A stretch of DNA of 12,916 nt. It comes from Candidatus Muproteobacteria bacterium (lineage in GTDB: Bacteria; Pseudomonadota; Gammaproteobacteria; Acidiferrobacterales; Sulfurifustaceae). The stretch lies in the NCBI GenBank assembly GCA_023266455.1, contig JAHFQD010000014.1, positions 1 through 12,916 of the forward strand. The letters are read 5' to 3'. The position numbers were made by a program, and so were the translations under genes. The notes under the pieces were generated by a model. That model was not told the DNA's origin, did not search any database, and worked only from the letters and a program-made list of their open reading frames with translations. Positions 1 through 7,368 of this stretch are shown in pieces (position 1 is the stretch's first letter; the number at the start of each line of letters is the position of its first letter).

Positions 1-1
1 A

Positions 2-3000
2 GCGTATGTCGAGACCCAGAGACAGTTGCATCGCGACATTGTGGAAGCGTATGCGCAACGCGATCAAACGCGCCGTCAATACCGGAACGCCAGTCAACGG
101 TTACAACGTCTAAAACGCGACGGCCGTGCCGGCGATGACATCGTCGAACGCGACGTCGCCGAAACGCGCGCGCGCATGTTCGACGCGGACGAACGTCTCT
201 CGGACTTGCGACAGGAATGGAGTAACGAGCGCACTTTCTCGCAAGAAGAAAATCCCAACCGTACCGTGGTCGAGAACCGGGATGATCCGCCGCCGGACGA
301 CATAGGTGTTGGTCGCCAACTGCCGACGTCGCCGCGGCCGTTCGATTCGGGTACGCGCATGTCGGCCGGCGCTGGGCGCATGCGATACGACACCGATACC
401 TTATTGCACGATCCGATTGAAGAGGAAGAATCGATCGAAATTCCTGCACGAAGCGGACGACGACTCGCAACGCCGGCTTCTCCCCGCCGCAACCACGGCC
501 GAATTATGCAACGCATTCACAACCCCAGCCGCCTCGTCGTCTCTCCTGCACAGGTAGTGAAATCGCCGCAGGCCAACATGGATAGAAAAGGAAAACCCTA
601 CGAGGAACCGACATCGGGATTCGACCCGTCGGCAACCCGTGGCGTAGAGGATAGGGTTTTCTATTCAAACTCGGCCGGGTCGGAACCCGTGTCACGCCAC
701 CCCACCGGCGGTCAAGGCGGCGGTAAACCTCCCTATGGCAACGACGAATCGCCGTCTGACGGCGGTGATGGCGCGCGCGATGAAGAACCGCAAGACGACG
801 AGAGCAACGTCGTTCCGCCAGAAGTTACCGCCGATGCCAAGCAGTTGCTCGCCAACATGGCCCTAGACACAGCGCCAGCGCGCCTCACTCCCGTCCCCGC
901 ACCTTGGGTGAAGAAACTGCAACGGCTCACTTATGACCATCCTTTTCCTCACCGATTAAAACCGACGAAACCACAAAGTCTTCTGGACAACATAAACCTT
1001 CGGGTGCGGGCATGGCTGCCCAATCTTCCTGGTTACCATGCCGCGCAGGTCGTGCTGTGGGGGAGGATCCACTGCCTTTTAGAAAGAGCACCTCATCTAC
1101 ATCCTGATAATCGCGAGTGGGCGATTGAATCTTTACAACGTAGCGAAGGCGTCGTTTTCGATTTCGACAAACCGGCAGTGGAAACACGGATCGCGCGGCT
1201 CAACCGTCTGCAGTTTTACGAACGCGACCCGGCCGATCCAACCGGTCGCCAGCTGGTCAGCGCGGATTCTTTCGGGCCTGAACAGTTCGATGAAAACACC
1301 GTCGTGGTTTTCGTTGGCAACACCGCGAACAATCCTTCGCAGCTATCAAAATACAGCCGCATTCTCGACGAGGAAGTTTTCCAACATATCCCCAAAAATG
1401 TACGCGTCGTTTATCTGCAGGAACCGCTGGAATACTTCACCTACGCGCTGGTAGAAGCGCAAAAACTTAATCGCGACATCGAGCGCTACGCGCCGGAACG
1501 GGCGAAATACATCGCTTGGCAACTGTTCGGTAGAAAAATCTCTCGCGATGGAATCAACGTCGACGCCGATGGACGTGTGACCGGCGAAAAACTCCCGCCG
1601 GCGATCCTAAAAAGAAATATGCGCACCAATACGCTCGCGATTAGCTGGGGCGGCACGATCTATACCGGCGTCATAAACGAAGTGCGGCGCTGCATGCAAG
1701 CGTTAGGTTACACCGCCGATGAAATCCGCGACGCCATGCGACAGAGTTTTTGTTTGATGGTCGCTCCCGTCGTCAAGATGACACCGCGCGACGCCTTCAG
1801 CACCACCATTTCATTGTTATCGGAAAACGATCTGTTAGTGCGCTCGCGCGTCGCGACGAATCGACTTTTCCGAACGAATAAACGCTCGGCTTACCCGAGA
1901 CGGATAGATATCGACGCAAACCAGATCGTCATGCTGACAAGCATTCCAAAAATCGTCACCGTGGAAGCCGACGACGGTAAACAAATTCCCTGGCTGCGCG
2001 ACCGCAAAGGCGATCCGATCTACAGCATGAACGGACACGAGTACGCGATCTATCTGCGCGATCTGCTCGTTGAATTTCGCGATCAACATCCAGAGCACGT
2101 GCTCGTAAATACGATCGGCGCAGGATCGCTGGGCGATACAGAAGCGCTCTTTGCGAAGCCGATATTGCCGAAATCGAAACCGATGACGTTAGAAATCGCA
2201 CGCAGCGTTACTGCCAAAGCGCTAGCGAGCGTTCCTGAACACGTCGACGACGGCGAAGCCGCCATGCTCGTCAATAAAACGTTATCGGTAGGCGACAGGA
2301 TCGCTTCCGCCATGCGCCGGCTAGGTCGCTATGTGCCCGGCGAATACGAAGAGTTGTGTCAAGAAGCGTCGCGCTTCCTGGAATACCTGGACAAACACGC
2401 GTCGCATATCAACTTTGCATCGATCCTGCGAACACGCGCTCACGATCCACGCACCCGCGACAGAACGTTCATCACCATGACCAACCGCCCTCATCCCGAG
2501 GGAGCGGAAAGTTATACCTACGCCCAAGCAGACCAAGAAGCGAATCGCATCCGTTATGTGTTCCGCAGCTTCGGCCTTAGCGAGGGTTCGCGCATCGCCA
2601 TACGCGGTTTGGCGCCGGAACATTTATTCGCACGCGAAGCGGCGCTCGCGGAAGGCTGTATCGTGTCGCCGCTGTGCATTACCTATGGCGATAAAGGTCT
2701 CGTGGAAAGATTGGCGTTCATCGACGTCGACGCGGTGGTCACGACGGCGGAATTGTTGGAACAAACGATGCGTATTCGATCGCAAATCACCGGCCGATTC
2801 GCGAAACCGTTTAAAATTTTTGTAATCGAACGCGACGTGCACGGCAACAAACTGGCGTTCGGCGCTAAACAGGAATTGCTCGACACCATCACCGACGGCA
2901 ACCACCCGGACGTTTATCCGTTGACGACCTTAGCCGAAAGATCGCCGGACGTAGAACTACCGATTCGACGCGTTCGAAAAGGTCAGATCGCCTTGAGCAT

Positions 3001-4300
3001 GATGACGTCGGGCAGTTCGGGCGTACTCAAAGAATCCTTGATACCGCACTCCTATGGACTCGGCAGTTACATCACCAGTAACGTGTGGTGGGGGGTGCAT
3101 GGCGCGGCGACCGCTAGGAAATATAACGGCAAGCTTGAGTATTTAGCGCCGCGCGGAAAAGAAGACGATGAAGTCGATCGCGTATTTTGCACCGCGCCGC
3201 TCGGCTGGATGTACCCTTTTAGAGGTCTGGGTGTCGTGGCCATAGCGGGCGCCGAGTTTGTCTTCGCCAAATTTCCGTCGGCCGAAAAACAGGACGACGC
3301 GCTTACCATCGGCACGCTTGAACACGCGCGAATCACCGTGCTCGCCGGCGTACCGCCGCTCTATCGTCGTTTCAACAAATATCTCGTACGAAACGGCGTA
3401 AAACTGCCGTTTTTACGCCATGCGATTTCCACCGCCGAGGTTCTGGGGGAACGAACGATAGAAGACTTCTATCGCGCCACGACGTTGCCCATTGAATTAG
3501 AAGGCGTCGCCACTTTCGAAGGTGTGGAAATCCGCAACGGCTATGCCGCGACCGAAGAAGGTCCGATGTTCGTCCATCCCGCCGGAATGAATTTACCGCG
3601 CGGCGCATTGGGGGTGGCGGTACCGGGAATCGACTTCGAACTGATCGACGAGGAAGGTCGCCCGGTAATGCTGGCGCCCGGCAACGGCGGCGCGCTCTTG
3701 ATTCGTAAAACGCCTATCTCTTCAGAATACCGCTTCGCCACCGCCAAAGACGCACAAGCGTACCAAAGCGATCTTCATACCGATCTACGCGGCCGTTACC
3801 GCGATACGCACGACGCCATCGTGTTTCAAGATGATTTAATCGTAAACAACATAACGCGCACGGACGATCTGATTAAACGCGGCGTACAAATATATCCGCA
3901 CGAGATTCAAGATAAATTCACTACGTCGTTCCCGGACAACGTCATCAACTGCACCGTGGGTATTAAATTCAGTAAGGACGAGAACGTGGTCGTTGTGGAG
4001 TACTTGGAACTTCCCATCACCGTCGACGCAATGGGAGACGATCCATTAAGAGACTCTGTACAAGCGACGATTGAGTTGATCGATCGAACCAAACGACCGG
4101 ATTTCGTCATCGTCGGCCAAGGCGGTACGCCGCGCAATCAAAACAAAACTCAAGTACGGGTTATCCGGAATACGATGGAAGTCATCGTGCAAAAATTGCG
4201 CGCGAACGGAATTACTCGCGGCATTTTCGTCGTACCGATTTTGGACCAACCGATCGAATCGATGAACGTGACACAACTGGGCGAATTGAATCTGCAATAA
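2..4300 (+). CDS. Giant modular protein with C-terminal ANL (AMP-binding) domain, 5' partial
   Basis: The frame is open to the left edge; the first possible start seen, TTG at 26, is not convincing, so the 5' end is probably missing. Residues are numbered from that TTG. Residues 1-70 are charged and helical (likely coiled coil). About 70-290 is low-complexity, rich in Pro, Gly, Asp and Glu, likely disordered. About 295-810 is a folded region I do not recognise. About 815-1400 is an adenylate-forming domain. It has the P-loop TSGSSGVLK (994-1002), GYAATEEG (1172-1179) matching the A5 core, YRDTHD (1258-1263) where the family usually has TGD, RTDDLIKRG (1278-1286) followed by the P-x-E of A8, and a candidate A10 lysine K1374 in QNKTQ. 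Such domains activate carboxylates as acyl-AMP; the substrate cannot be read here. No signal peptide or membrane segment is visible. The ANL call is firm, the role of the whole protein unknown. Confidence 0.88.
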   Translation, partial: AYVETQRQLHRDIVEAYAQRDQTRRQYRNASQRLQRLKRDGRAGDDIVERDVAETRARMFDADERLSDLRQEWSNERTFSQEENPNRTVVENRDDPPPDDIGVGRQLPTSPRPFDSGTRMSAGAGRMRYDTDTLLHDPIEEEESIEIPARSGRRLATPASPRRNHGRIMQRIHNPSRLVVSPAQVVKSPQANMDRKGKPYEEPTSGFDPSATRGVEDRVFYSNSAGSEPVSRHPTGGQGGGKPPYGNDESPSDGGDGARDEEPQDDESNVVPPEVTADAKQLLANMALDTAPARLTPVPAPWVKKLQRLTYDHPFPHRLKPTKPQSLLDNINLRVRAWLPNLPGYHAAQVVLWGRIHCLLERAPHLHPDNREWAIESLQRSEGVVFDFDKPAVETRIARLNRLQFYERDPADPTGRQLVSADSFGPEQFDENTVVVFVGNTANNPSQLSKYSRILDEEVFQHIPKNVRVVYLQEPLEYFTYALVEAQKLNRDIERYAPERAKYIAWQLFGRKISRDGINVDADGRVTGEKLPPAILKRNMRTNTLAISWGGTIYTGVINEVRRCMQALGYTADEIRDAMRQSFCLMVAPVVKMTPRDAFSTTISLLSENDLLVRSRVATNRLFRTNKRSAYPRRIDIDANQIVMLTSIPKIVTVEADDGKQIPWLRDRKGDPIYSMNGHEYAIYLRDLLVEFRDQHPEHVLVNTIGAGSLGDTEALFAKPILPKSKPMTLEIARSVTAKALASVPEHVDDGEAAMLVNKTLSVGDRIASAMRRLGRYVPGEYEELCQEASRFLEYLDKHASHINFASILRTRAHDPRTRDRTFITMTNRPHPEGAESYTYAQADQEANRIRYVFRSFGLSEGSRIAIRGLAPEHLFAREAALAEGCIVSPLCITYGDKGLVERLAFIDVDAVVTTAELLEQTMRIRSQITGRFAKPFKIFVIERDVHGNKLAFGAKQELLDTITDGNHPDVYPLTTLAERSPDVELPIRRVRKGQIALSMMTSGSSGVLKESLIPHSYGLGSYITSNVWWGVHGAATARKYNGKLEYLAPRGKEDDEVDRVFCTAPLGWMYPFRGLGVVAIAGAEFVFAKFPSAEKQDDALTIGTLEHARITVLAGVPPLYRRFNKYLVRNGVKLPFLRHAISTAEVLGERTIEDFYRATTLPIELEGVATFEGVEIRNGYAATEEGPMFVHPAGMNLPRGALGVAVPGIDFELIDEEGRPVMLAPGNGGALLIRKTPISSEYRFATAKDAQAYQSDLHTDLRGRYRDTHDAIVFQDDLIVNNITRTDDLIKRGVQIYPHEIQDKFTTSFPDNVINCTVGIKFSKDENVVVVEYLELPITVDAMGDDPLRDSVQATIELIDRTKRPDFVIVGQGGTPRNQNKTQVRVIRNTMEVIVQKLRANGITRGIFVVPILDQPIESMNVTQLGELNLQ

Positions 4301-4388
4301 TGACTTCGGCATCCCATAGATTGCAATTCCATAACCCGCTGTGCGATAACGAGATGTCCGCGCCCACATGGACGTCGCACCGACTTCA

Positions 4389-4673
4389 TTAGAATTTAAA
4401 GTCGCACACCAGTTGCTGCGGTTGATTGCCCTCTTTAATCGTTCCGTCTTTACACAACTTCGAATTGCCAAGATCGAAACAGTCGGTATTGCCTTGGCAT
4501 GAACAACTATGCGTGGAGGAATCGCAGGTAAAGTTGGAGACGACGGTACCGCCGGGATTGCGAATCAATTTCGCGCCGGTTTTCGTGGTGTTGATGTCCG
4601 CCGCCAAAGCGCCGTGCAACGCGGCGAGCAAGATACCGGAAACGACCATCGAGAAAAATTTGCTTCCTTTCAT
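4389..4673 (-). CDS. Small secreted six-cysteine protein, unknown function
   Basis: I chose the ATG at 4673 (94 aa) over an upstream in-frame start at 4730 because AAGGAG lies 8 bases before it (4682-4687) and because a clean Sec signal peptide begins there: MKGSKFF, a hydrophobic core, then ALA/A with cleavage near residue 24-25. The mature protein has about 70 residues and six cysteines (50, 57, 59, 65, 74, 90). The cluster C-x6-C-x-C-x5-C suggests three disulfides in a small periplasmic or exported domain. I do not recognise the family. It is convergent with the large ANL gene and divergent from the envelope operon at 5041, so it is a single-gene transcription unit. The signal peptide is clear; the function is unknown. 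Confidence 0.8.
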   Translation of the reverse strand: MKGSKFFSMVVSGILLAALHGALAADINTTKTGAKLIRNPGGTVVSNFTCDSSTHSCSCQGNTDCFDLGNSKLCKDGTIKEGNQPQQLVCDFKF

Positions 4674-4701
4674 GGCTACTGCTCCTTGGATGATTGGGTG
4701 A

Positions 4702-4735
4702 CGACGGTGATCGTCGTTTGGATCGCTCACCGTCG
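4702..4735 (-). promoter_or_regulatory. 9-bp inverted repeat upstream of the six-Cys gene
   Basis: The arms CGACGGTGA and TCACCGTCG match perfectly around a 16-base spacer. The repeat lies 29-62 bases upstream of the ATG of the six-cysteine gene. It could be an operator or a leader hairpin; the sequence alone cannot separate these. Confidence 0.4.
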
Positions 4736-4989
4736 GACAGATATGCGCGCCGGCGCGCCGATCAGATGTGGCAAGCGTTCATGGCGAATATCGATATAAA
4801 TAGCCATATTTTGCAAAACGTCGTCGTTCGACGTCGGCGCGGCCGGTGGCTCATCAAGAAACCGGGCTTACACACCACGTTCGCCCGCACCACGAAAAAA
4901 AGCGCATCCTCGCCGAATAATGCGCCGCCGATCAGCCGACGAGCGCCGACCGATCGGTCAACCGAACCGCCACCCCCGCGTTAAACCCT

Positions 4990-5018
4990 CTGACGTGATT
5001 AATTTTTCAGTCCATAAA
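4990..5018 (+). promoter_or_regulatory. Candidate sigma70 promoter for the envelope operon
   Basis: CTGACG (4990-4995) and CATAAA (5013-5018) are separated by 17 bases and each match four of six consensus positions. Transcription would start near 5025, just at the GGGAGAGG ribosome site of the downstream gene, giving a very short leader. Moderate to weak match only. Confidence 0.3.
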
Positions 5019-5040
5019 CATTTCGGGAGAGGCTGTCGTC

Positions 5041-5532
5041 ATGATGAAAAAATCCGCCTTGCTCATTCCGCTGTTAATGCTCGCCGCCACCGGCGCGAAC
5101 GCCTTCGAAGCGACAGCGAGAGTTATCAACGTTTCACCGATTAACGAAACGGTGAACCATCCAACGCAAAAATGCTGGACCGAATATCAGCAAGTGACAC
5201 ACGCGCCGGAACACGATTACGGCGGGGCCATCGTCGGCAGCATCGTCGGCGGATATCTCGGCAGCCGCGTCGGTAAAGGCAACGGCAGGATCGCCGCCAC
5301 GGCCGCCGGCGCCGGCATTGGCGCGGTGACGGGCGACAAGATGGCGAATCAAAACGCCGCGCCGACGACGAGCACCACGCCGATGCAACGTTGCGAATCC
5401 GTCGATAACTTCGAAACGCGCACCACGGGTTACCGCGTAACGTACGAGTACGACAATTGGAAATTCACCACAAATATGCCGTACAACCCGGGCAACCAGA
5501 TGCACGTGAACGTCGCCGTTACACCGCGATAG
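5041..5532 (+). CDS. Glycine zipper 2TM domain-containing envelope protein
   Basis: This is a 163-aa secreted protein of the glycine-zipper/17-kDa-antigen type. A signal peptide covers residues 1-21 (KK, hydrophobic core, ANA cleavage site before F22), with no lipobox. Residues 61-98 are a glycine zipper: GGAIVGSIVGGYLG and, after a short charged link, AGAGIGAVTG. In this family the zipper packs as paired helices in or on the membrane. The C-terminus (GYRVTYEYDNWKF, MPYNPG, VNVAV) matches the conserved strand-rich tail of these proteins. Cys45 and Cys118 could form a disulfide. GGGAGAGG precedes the tandem ATGATG by 8 bases; either Met could be the start. The next gene follows after 24 bases, so the two form an operon. 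An envelope-integrity role is inferred from the family. Confidence 0.88.
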   Translation: MMKKSALLIPLLMLAATGANAFEATARVINVSPINETVNHPTQKCWTEYQQVTHAPEHDYGGAIVGSIVGGYLGSRVGKGNGRIAATAAGAGIGAVTGDKMANQNAAPTTSTTPMQRCESVDNFETRTTGYRVTYEYDNWKFTTNMPYNPGNQMHVNVAVTPR

Positions 5533-5556
5533 ATCTCGCCTACGTGAGGGACAACG

Positions 5557-6300
5557 ATGACAAGATTTCAGAACAGGACAGGCGCAGCGCGTCTCGCATT
5601 AGCGATAGTGACCGTGCTGAGTTTCTCGGCGACGTTCGCGGACGATCACGGACGGCATAACGGAGACGGCGATCGCCGCTGGGAATCGCGCGACGAATTT
5701 AAAGATTCGCGTCACCACCATGATCACTACTATCCGATACCCGGCCGCGTCGTCCAAGTCTTACCGCCGCGGCACGAAGTGGTCGTACACCGCGATACCC
5801 GATTCTATTTTTCTTCTGGCATTTGGTACCGTCCCGACGGTGTGCGTTATGTAGTCGCGGCGCCGCCGATCGGCATTGTGATCCATACCTTACCGCCGTA
5901 TCCCACGCGCGTATGGGTGCGCGGCGCGCCTTACTACTACGCGAATAATGTGTATTACGTTCAAAGTCCACAGGGCTACGTCGTCGCTACGCCGCCGCCG
6001 AGCGACGCCATCATCGAGGAACCGCTGCAAGGGAATGCCAACAACAGCACGATCATCGAACAACAGGCGAACGCCGATGAATTGTCAACGCAAAACCTGC
6101 TGAACCCGGCGTTCGTTTATCCGTCGCAGAATCAAAACGCGCAACAACACATTAGCGATCGCAATGAATGCAACCACCAGGCGGGGAACCAACTCGGTAT
6201 CGATACCAGCGCGGGTTCTGTAATTTCTGGTGAGCAACTGCCCGCCTATCGACGCGTGTTGAGCGCTTGCTTGAAAAGCCGAGGCTACACACTCCGGTAG
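5557..6300 (+). CDS. DUF6515-type secreted protein
   Basis: The product is a 247-aa exported protein. A signal peptide spans about residues 1-28 (ending SATFA before DD). A His/Asp/Arg-rich stretch follows (GRHNGDGDRRW, RHHHDHYY). Next come two similar strand-turn units rich in Tyr, Val and Pro: FYFSSGIWYRPDGVRYVV with PPIGIVI, then YYYANNVYYVQSPQGYVV with PPP. This is the pattern of the DUF6515 family. The C-terminal part has a Gln/Asn-rich linker and ends in a two-Cys segment (DRNECNHQAG, SACLKSRGYTLR). A closely similar RGYTVR-type tail is common in gammaproteobacterial envelope proteins. GAGGG lies just before the ATG. It is the second gene of the operon with the glycine-zipper protein and probably shares its envelope location. 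Biochemical function is unknown. Confidence 0.82.
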   Translation: MTRFQNRTGAARLALAIVTVLSFSATFADDHGRHNGDGDRRWESRDEFKDSRHHHDHYYPIPGRVVQVLPPRHEVVVHRDTRFYFSSGIWYRPDGVRYVVAAPPIGIVIHTLPPYPTRVWVRGAPYYYANNVYYVQSPQGYVVATPPPSDAIIEEPLQGNANNSTIIEQQANADELSTQNLLNPAFVYPSQNQNAQQHISDRNECNHQAGNQLGIDTSAGSVISGEQLPAYRRVLSACLKSRGYTLR

Positions 6301-6547
6301 TTTGATCGACGACTTCGCTTCACTCTCACTCCGTTGATTTGTTCGCGCGCTTATCGTTGCAATAGCGTGACGCATGGTTGGCAAGCCAGATGAACGTCTT
6401 CTATCAACCGACGAAGTGACATTTTCAAATGTTGAAATTTATTTTTTTTGGATAGAATACGCGCCGCACGCGTCAGCTAAGAGCGCGCAAAAGGGAAGTG
6501 ATTCGTTAATCATGGATATACCAACAAGGATTTTTGGAGGATTTTGA
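6301..6547 (+). promoter_or_regulatory. Upstream region of the Cache gene with candidate promoter
   Basis: There is no gene here. TTGAAA (6432-6437) and TAGAAT (6453-6458) could form a sigma70 promoter, although the 15-base spacer is short. TTTCAA-ATG-TTGAAA (6423-6437) is a perfect 6-bp inverted repeat overlapping the proposed -35 box, so a repressor or activator might bind there. Transcription from this promoter would leave a leader of about 80 nt before the GGAGG ribosome site at 6536-6540. No terminator is obvious for the operon ending at 6300. Confidence 0.4.
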
Positions 6548-7006
6548 ATGAAAAAGTTTTTGAAATGGGCACTCGTTGTTTCGTTCGCCGCCGCTCCGGC
6601 CGTTTGGGCCGCTTCGAGCGCACCGTCCAAGGAAGAAGCCGTAGCGATCGTGAAGAAAGCTGTCGCCGCTCTTAAGACCGAAGGCAAAGACAAAGTGGTC
6701 TCCGAGCTCAACACCAAGAATGGTCCGTTCCATCAAGGCGAGCTGTTCGCGTTCGCCTATGACATGACTGGCACGATCATCGCTCACCCCGTCAAGAAAG
6801 ACGTGGTCGGCACGAACCAGTACAACGAAGGCGACGTCGATGGCAAAAAGTTCCGCAAGGAAATCATCGACAACGCCAAAGCCGGCAAATCCGGTTGGGT
6901 GACCTACAAGTACACCGACCCGGCGTCGGGTAAAGTCGGCACCAAGACCACCTATTATGAACCGGCTGGCGGCGTCGTTATCGCTGCGGGCATCGTTCAG
7001 AACTAA
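6548..7006 (+). CDS. Secreted single-Cache domain protein
   Basis: The product is a 152-aa protein with a signal peptide (MKKFLKWALVV... ending VWAA, cleavage near residue 21-22) and a single Cache-type ligand-binding domain filling the rest. Family hallmarks are visible: EEAVAIVKKAVAALK at the N-terminal helix, GELFAFAYDMTGTIIAHP, VGTNQYNEGDVDGKKF, then GWVTYKYTDPASGK and YYEPAGGVVIAAGI. Such domains normally form the sensor part of chemoreceptors or kinases. Here there is no membrane anchor, HAMP or output domain, so it is a free periplasmic protein that may bind a small carboxylate-like ligand, possibly as a partner of a receptor elsewhere. GGAGG ends 7 bases before the ATG. A strong terminator follows, so it is a monocistronic gene. 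Ligand and partner are unknown. Confidence 0.9.
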   Translation: MKKFLKWALVVSFAAAPAVWAASSAPSKEEAVAIVKKAVAALKTEGKDKVVSELNTKNGPFHQGELFAFAYDMTGTIIAHPVKKDVVGTNQYNEGDVDGKKFRKEIIDNAKAGKSGWVTYKYTDPASGKVGTKTTYYEPAGGVVIAAGIVQN

Positions 7007-7026
7007 GTCGGTTTTGAAGTATGCAG

Positions 7027-7057
7027 AAAAGGGGCGGAGCGATCCGCCCCTTTTTTT
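7027..7057 (+). terminator. Rho-independent terminator of the Cache gene
   Basis: GGGGCGGA and TCCGCCCC form a perfect 8-bp GC-rich stem with a GCGA loop, flanked by AAAA on the left and seven T on the right. It begins 20 bases after the stop codon. The flanking A and T runs mean that it may also work in the other direction. Confidence 0.95.
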
Positions 7058-7368
7058 GTTCCGCGAAACTCTCAGAAGCCCGCACTTGGCAAATCCGTAC
7101 GGAAAACGAATGTGCGGTATACCGCTATCCTCCTCGACGAATCGTTATATCCACTGACGCTGGCTCACGACTGTCGGTTGCGACAGCGCCAAGCCATTTT
7201 CCAGCGGCGAGACTCGCCAGCTTAGCCTAAGAATTCCGGACCCTTTCGTTGCCAGTAGTCGGGGTAGGATAATCGTTCGTCATCGTCCAAGCGCTTTGGG
7301 GGTATTGGACAAGCACAATAGTCGAACAATTATGAAGCAGCTAAAGCTGCAGGTGTGGGGTGACTACA
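7058..7368 (+). promoter_or_regulatory. Upstream region of the beta-helix lipoprotein gene
   Basis: This gap of about 310 bases has no convincing gene. It contains GTCCAA-N14-TTGGAC (7285-7310) and, close to the ribosome site, GCAGCT-AA-AGCTGC (7337-7350), a perfect 6-bp inverted repeat. TTGGAC (7305-7310) with AATTAT (7328-7333) at a 17-base spacing is a weak promoter candidate. A short hairpin, GGCG/CGCC, lies near 7206-7218. I see no recognisable riboswitch. Confidence 0.35.

Larger units (their letters stand above)
4674..5040. promoter_or_regulatory. Divergent intergenic region (367 bp) with inverted repeats
   Basis: No convincing gene is present; the short open frames here lack ribosome sites and protein-like composition. 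The region must carry promoters for the leftward six-Cys gene and the rightward envelope operon. It contains a 9-bp inverted repeat CGACGGTGA / TCACCGTCG (4702-4710 and 4727-4735) and a perfect 14-bp palindrome GCGCGCCGGCGCGC (4745-4758). For the leftward gene a weak promoter is possible on the minus strand: TTGCAA at 4811-4816 and GATATT at 4787-4792, spacer 18. That would give a leader of roughly 100 nt containing both repeats. These assignments are inference. Confidence 0.45.

Noticed and set aside
4353..4376. GATGTCC / GGACGTC near-palindrome between the convergent large ANL gene and the six-Cys gene, a possible terminator
   Set aside because: The stem has a mismatch or wobble, a 10-base loop and no T run on either strand.
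4694..5144. Overlapping short open frames on the plus strand in the divergent intergenic region
   Set aside because: They lack ribosome sites, have Arg/Pro-rich compositions typical of GC-rich non-coding frames, and run across the clear start of the glycine-zipper gene.
6957..7230. Two short plus-strand open frames over the Cache gene end and terminator
   Set aside because: They read through the terminator hairpin, have no ribosome site and no protein-like pattern.
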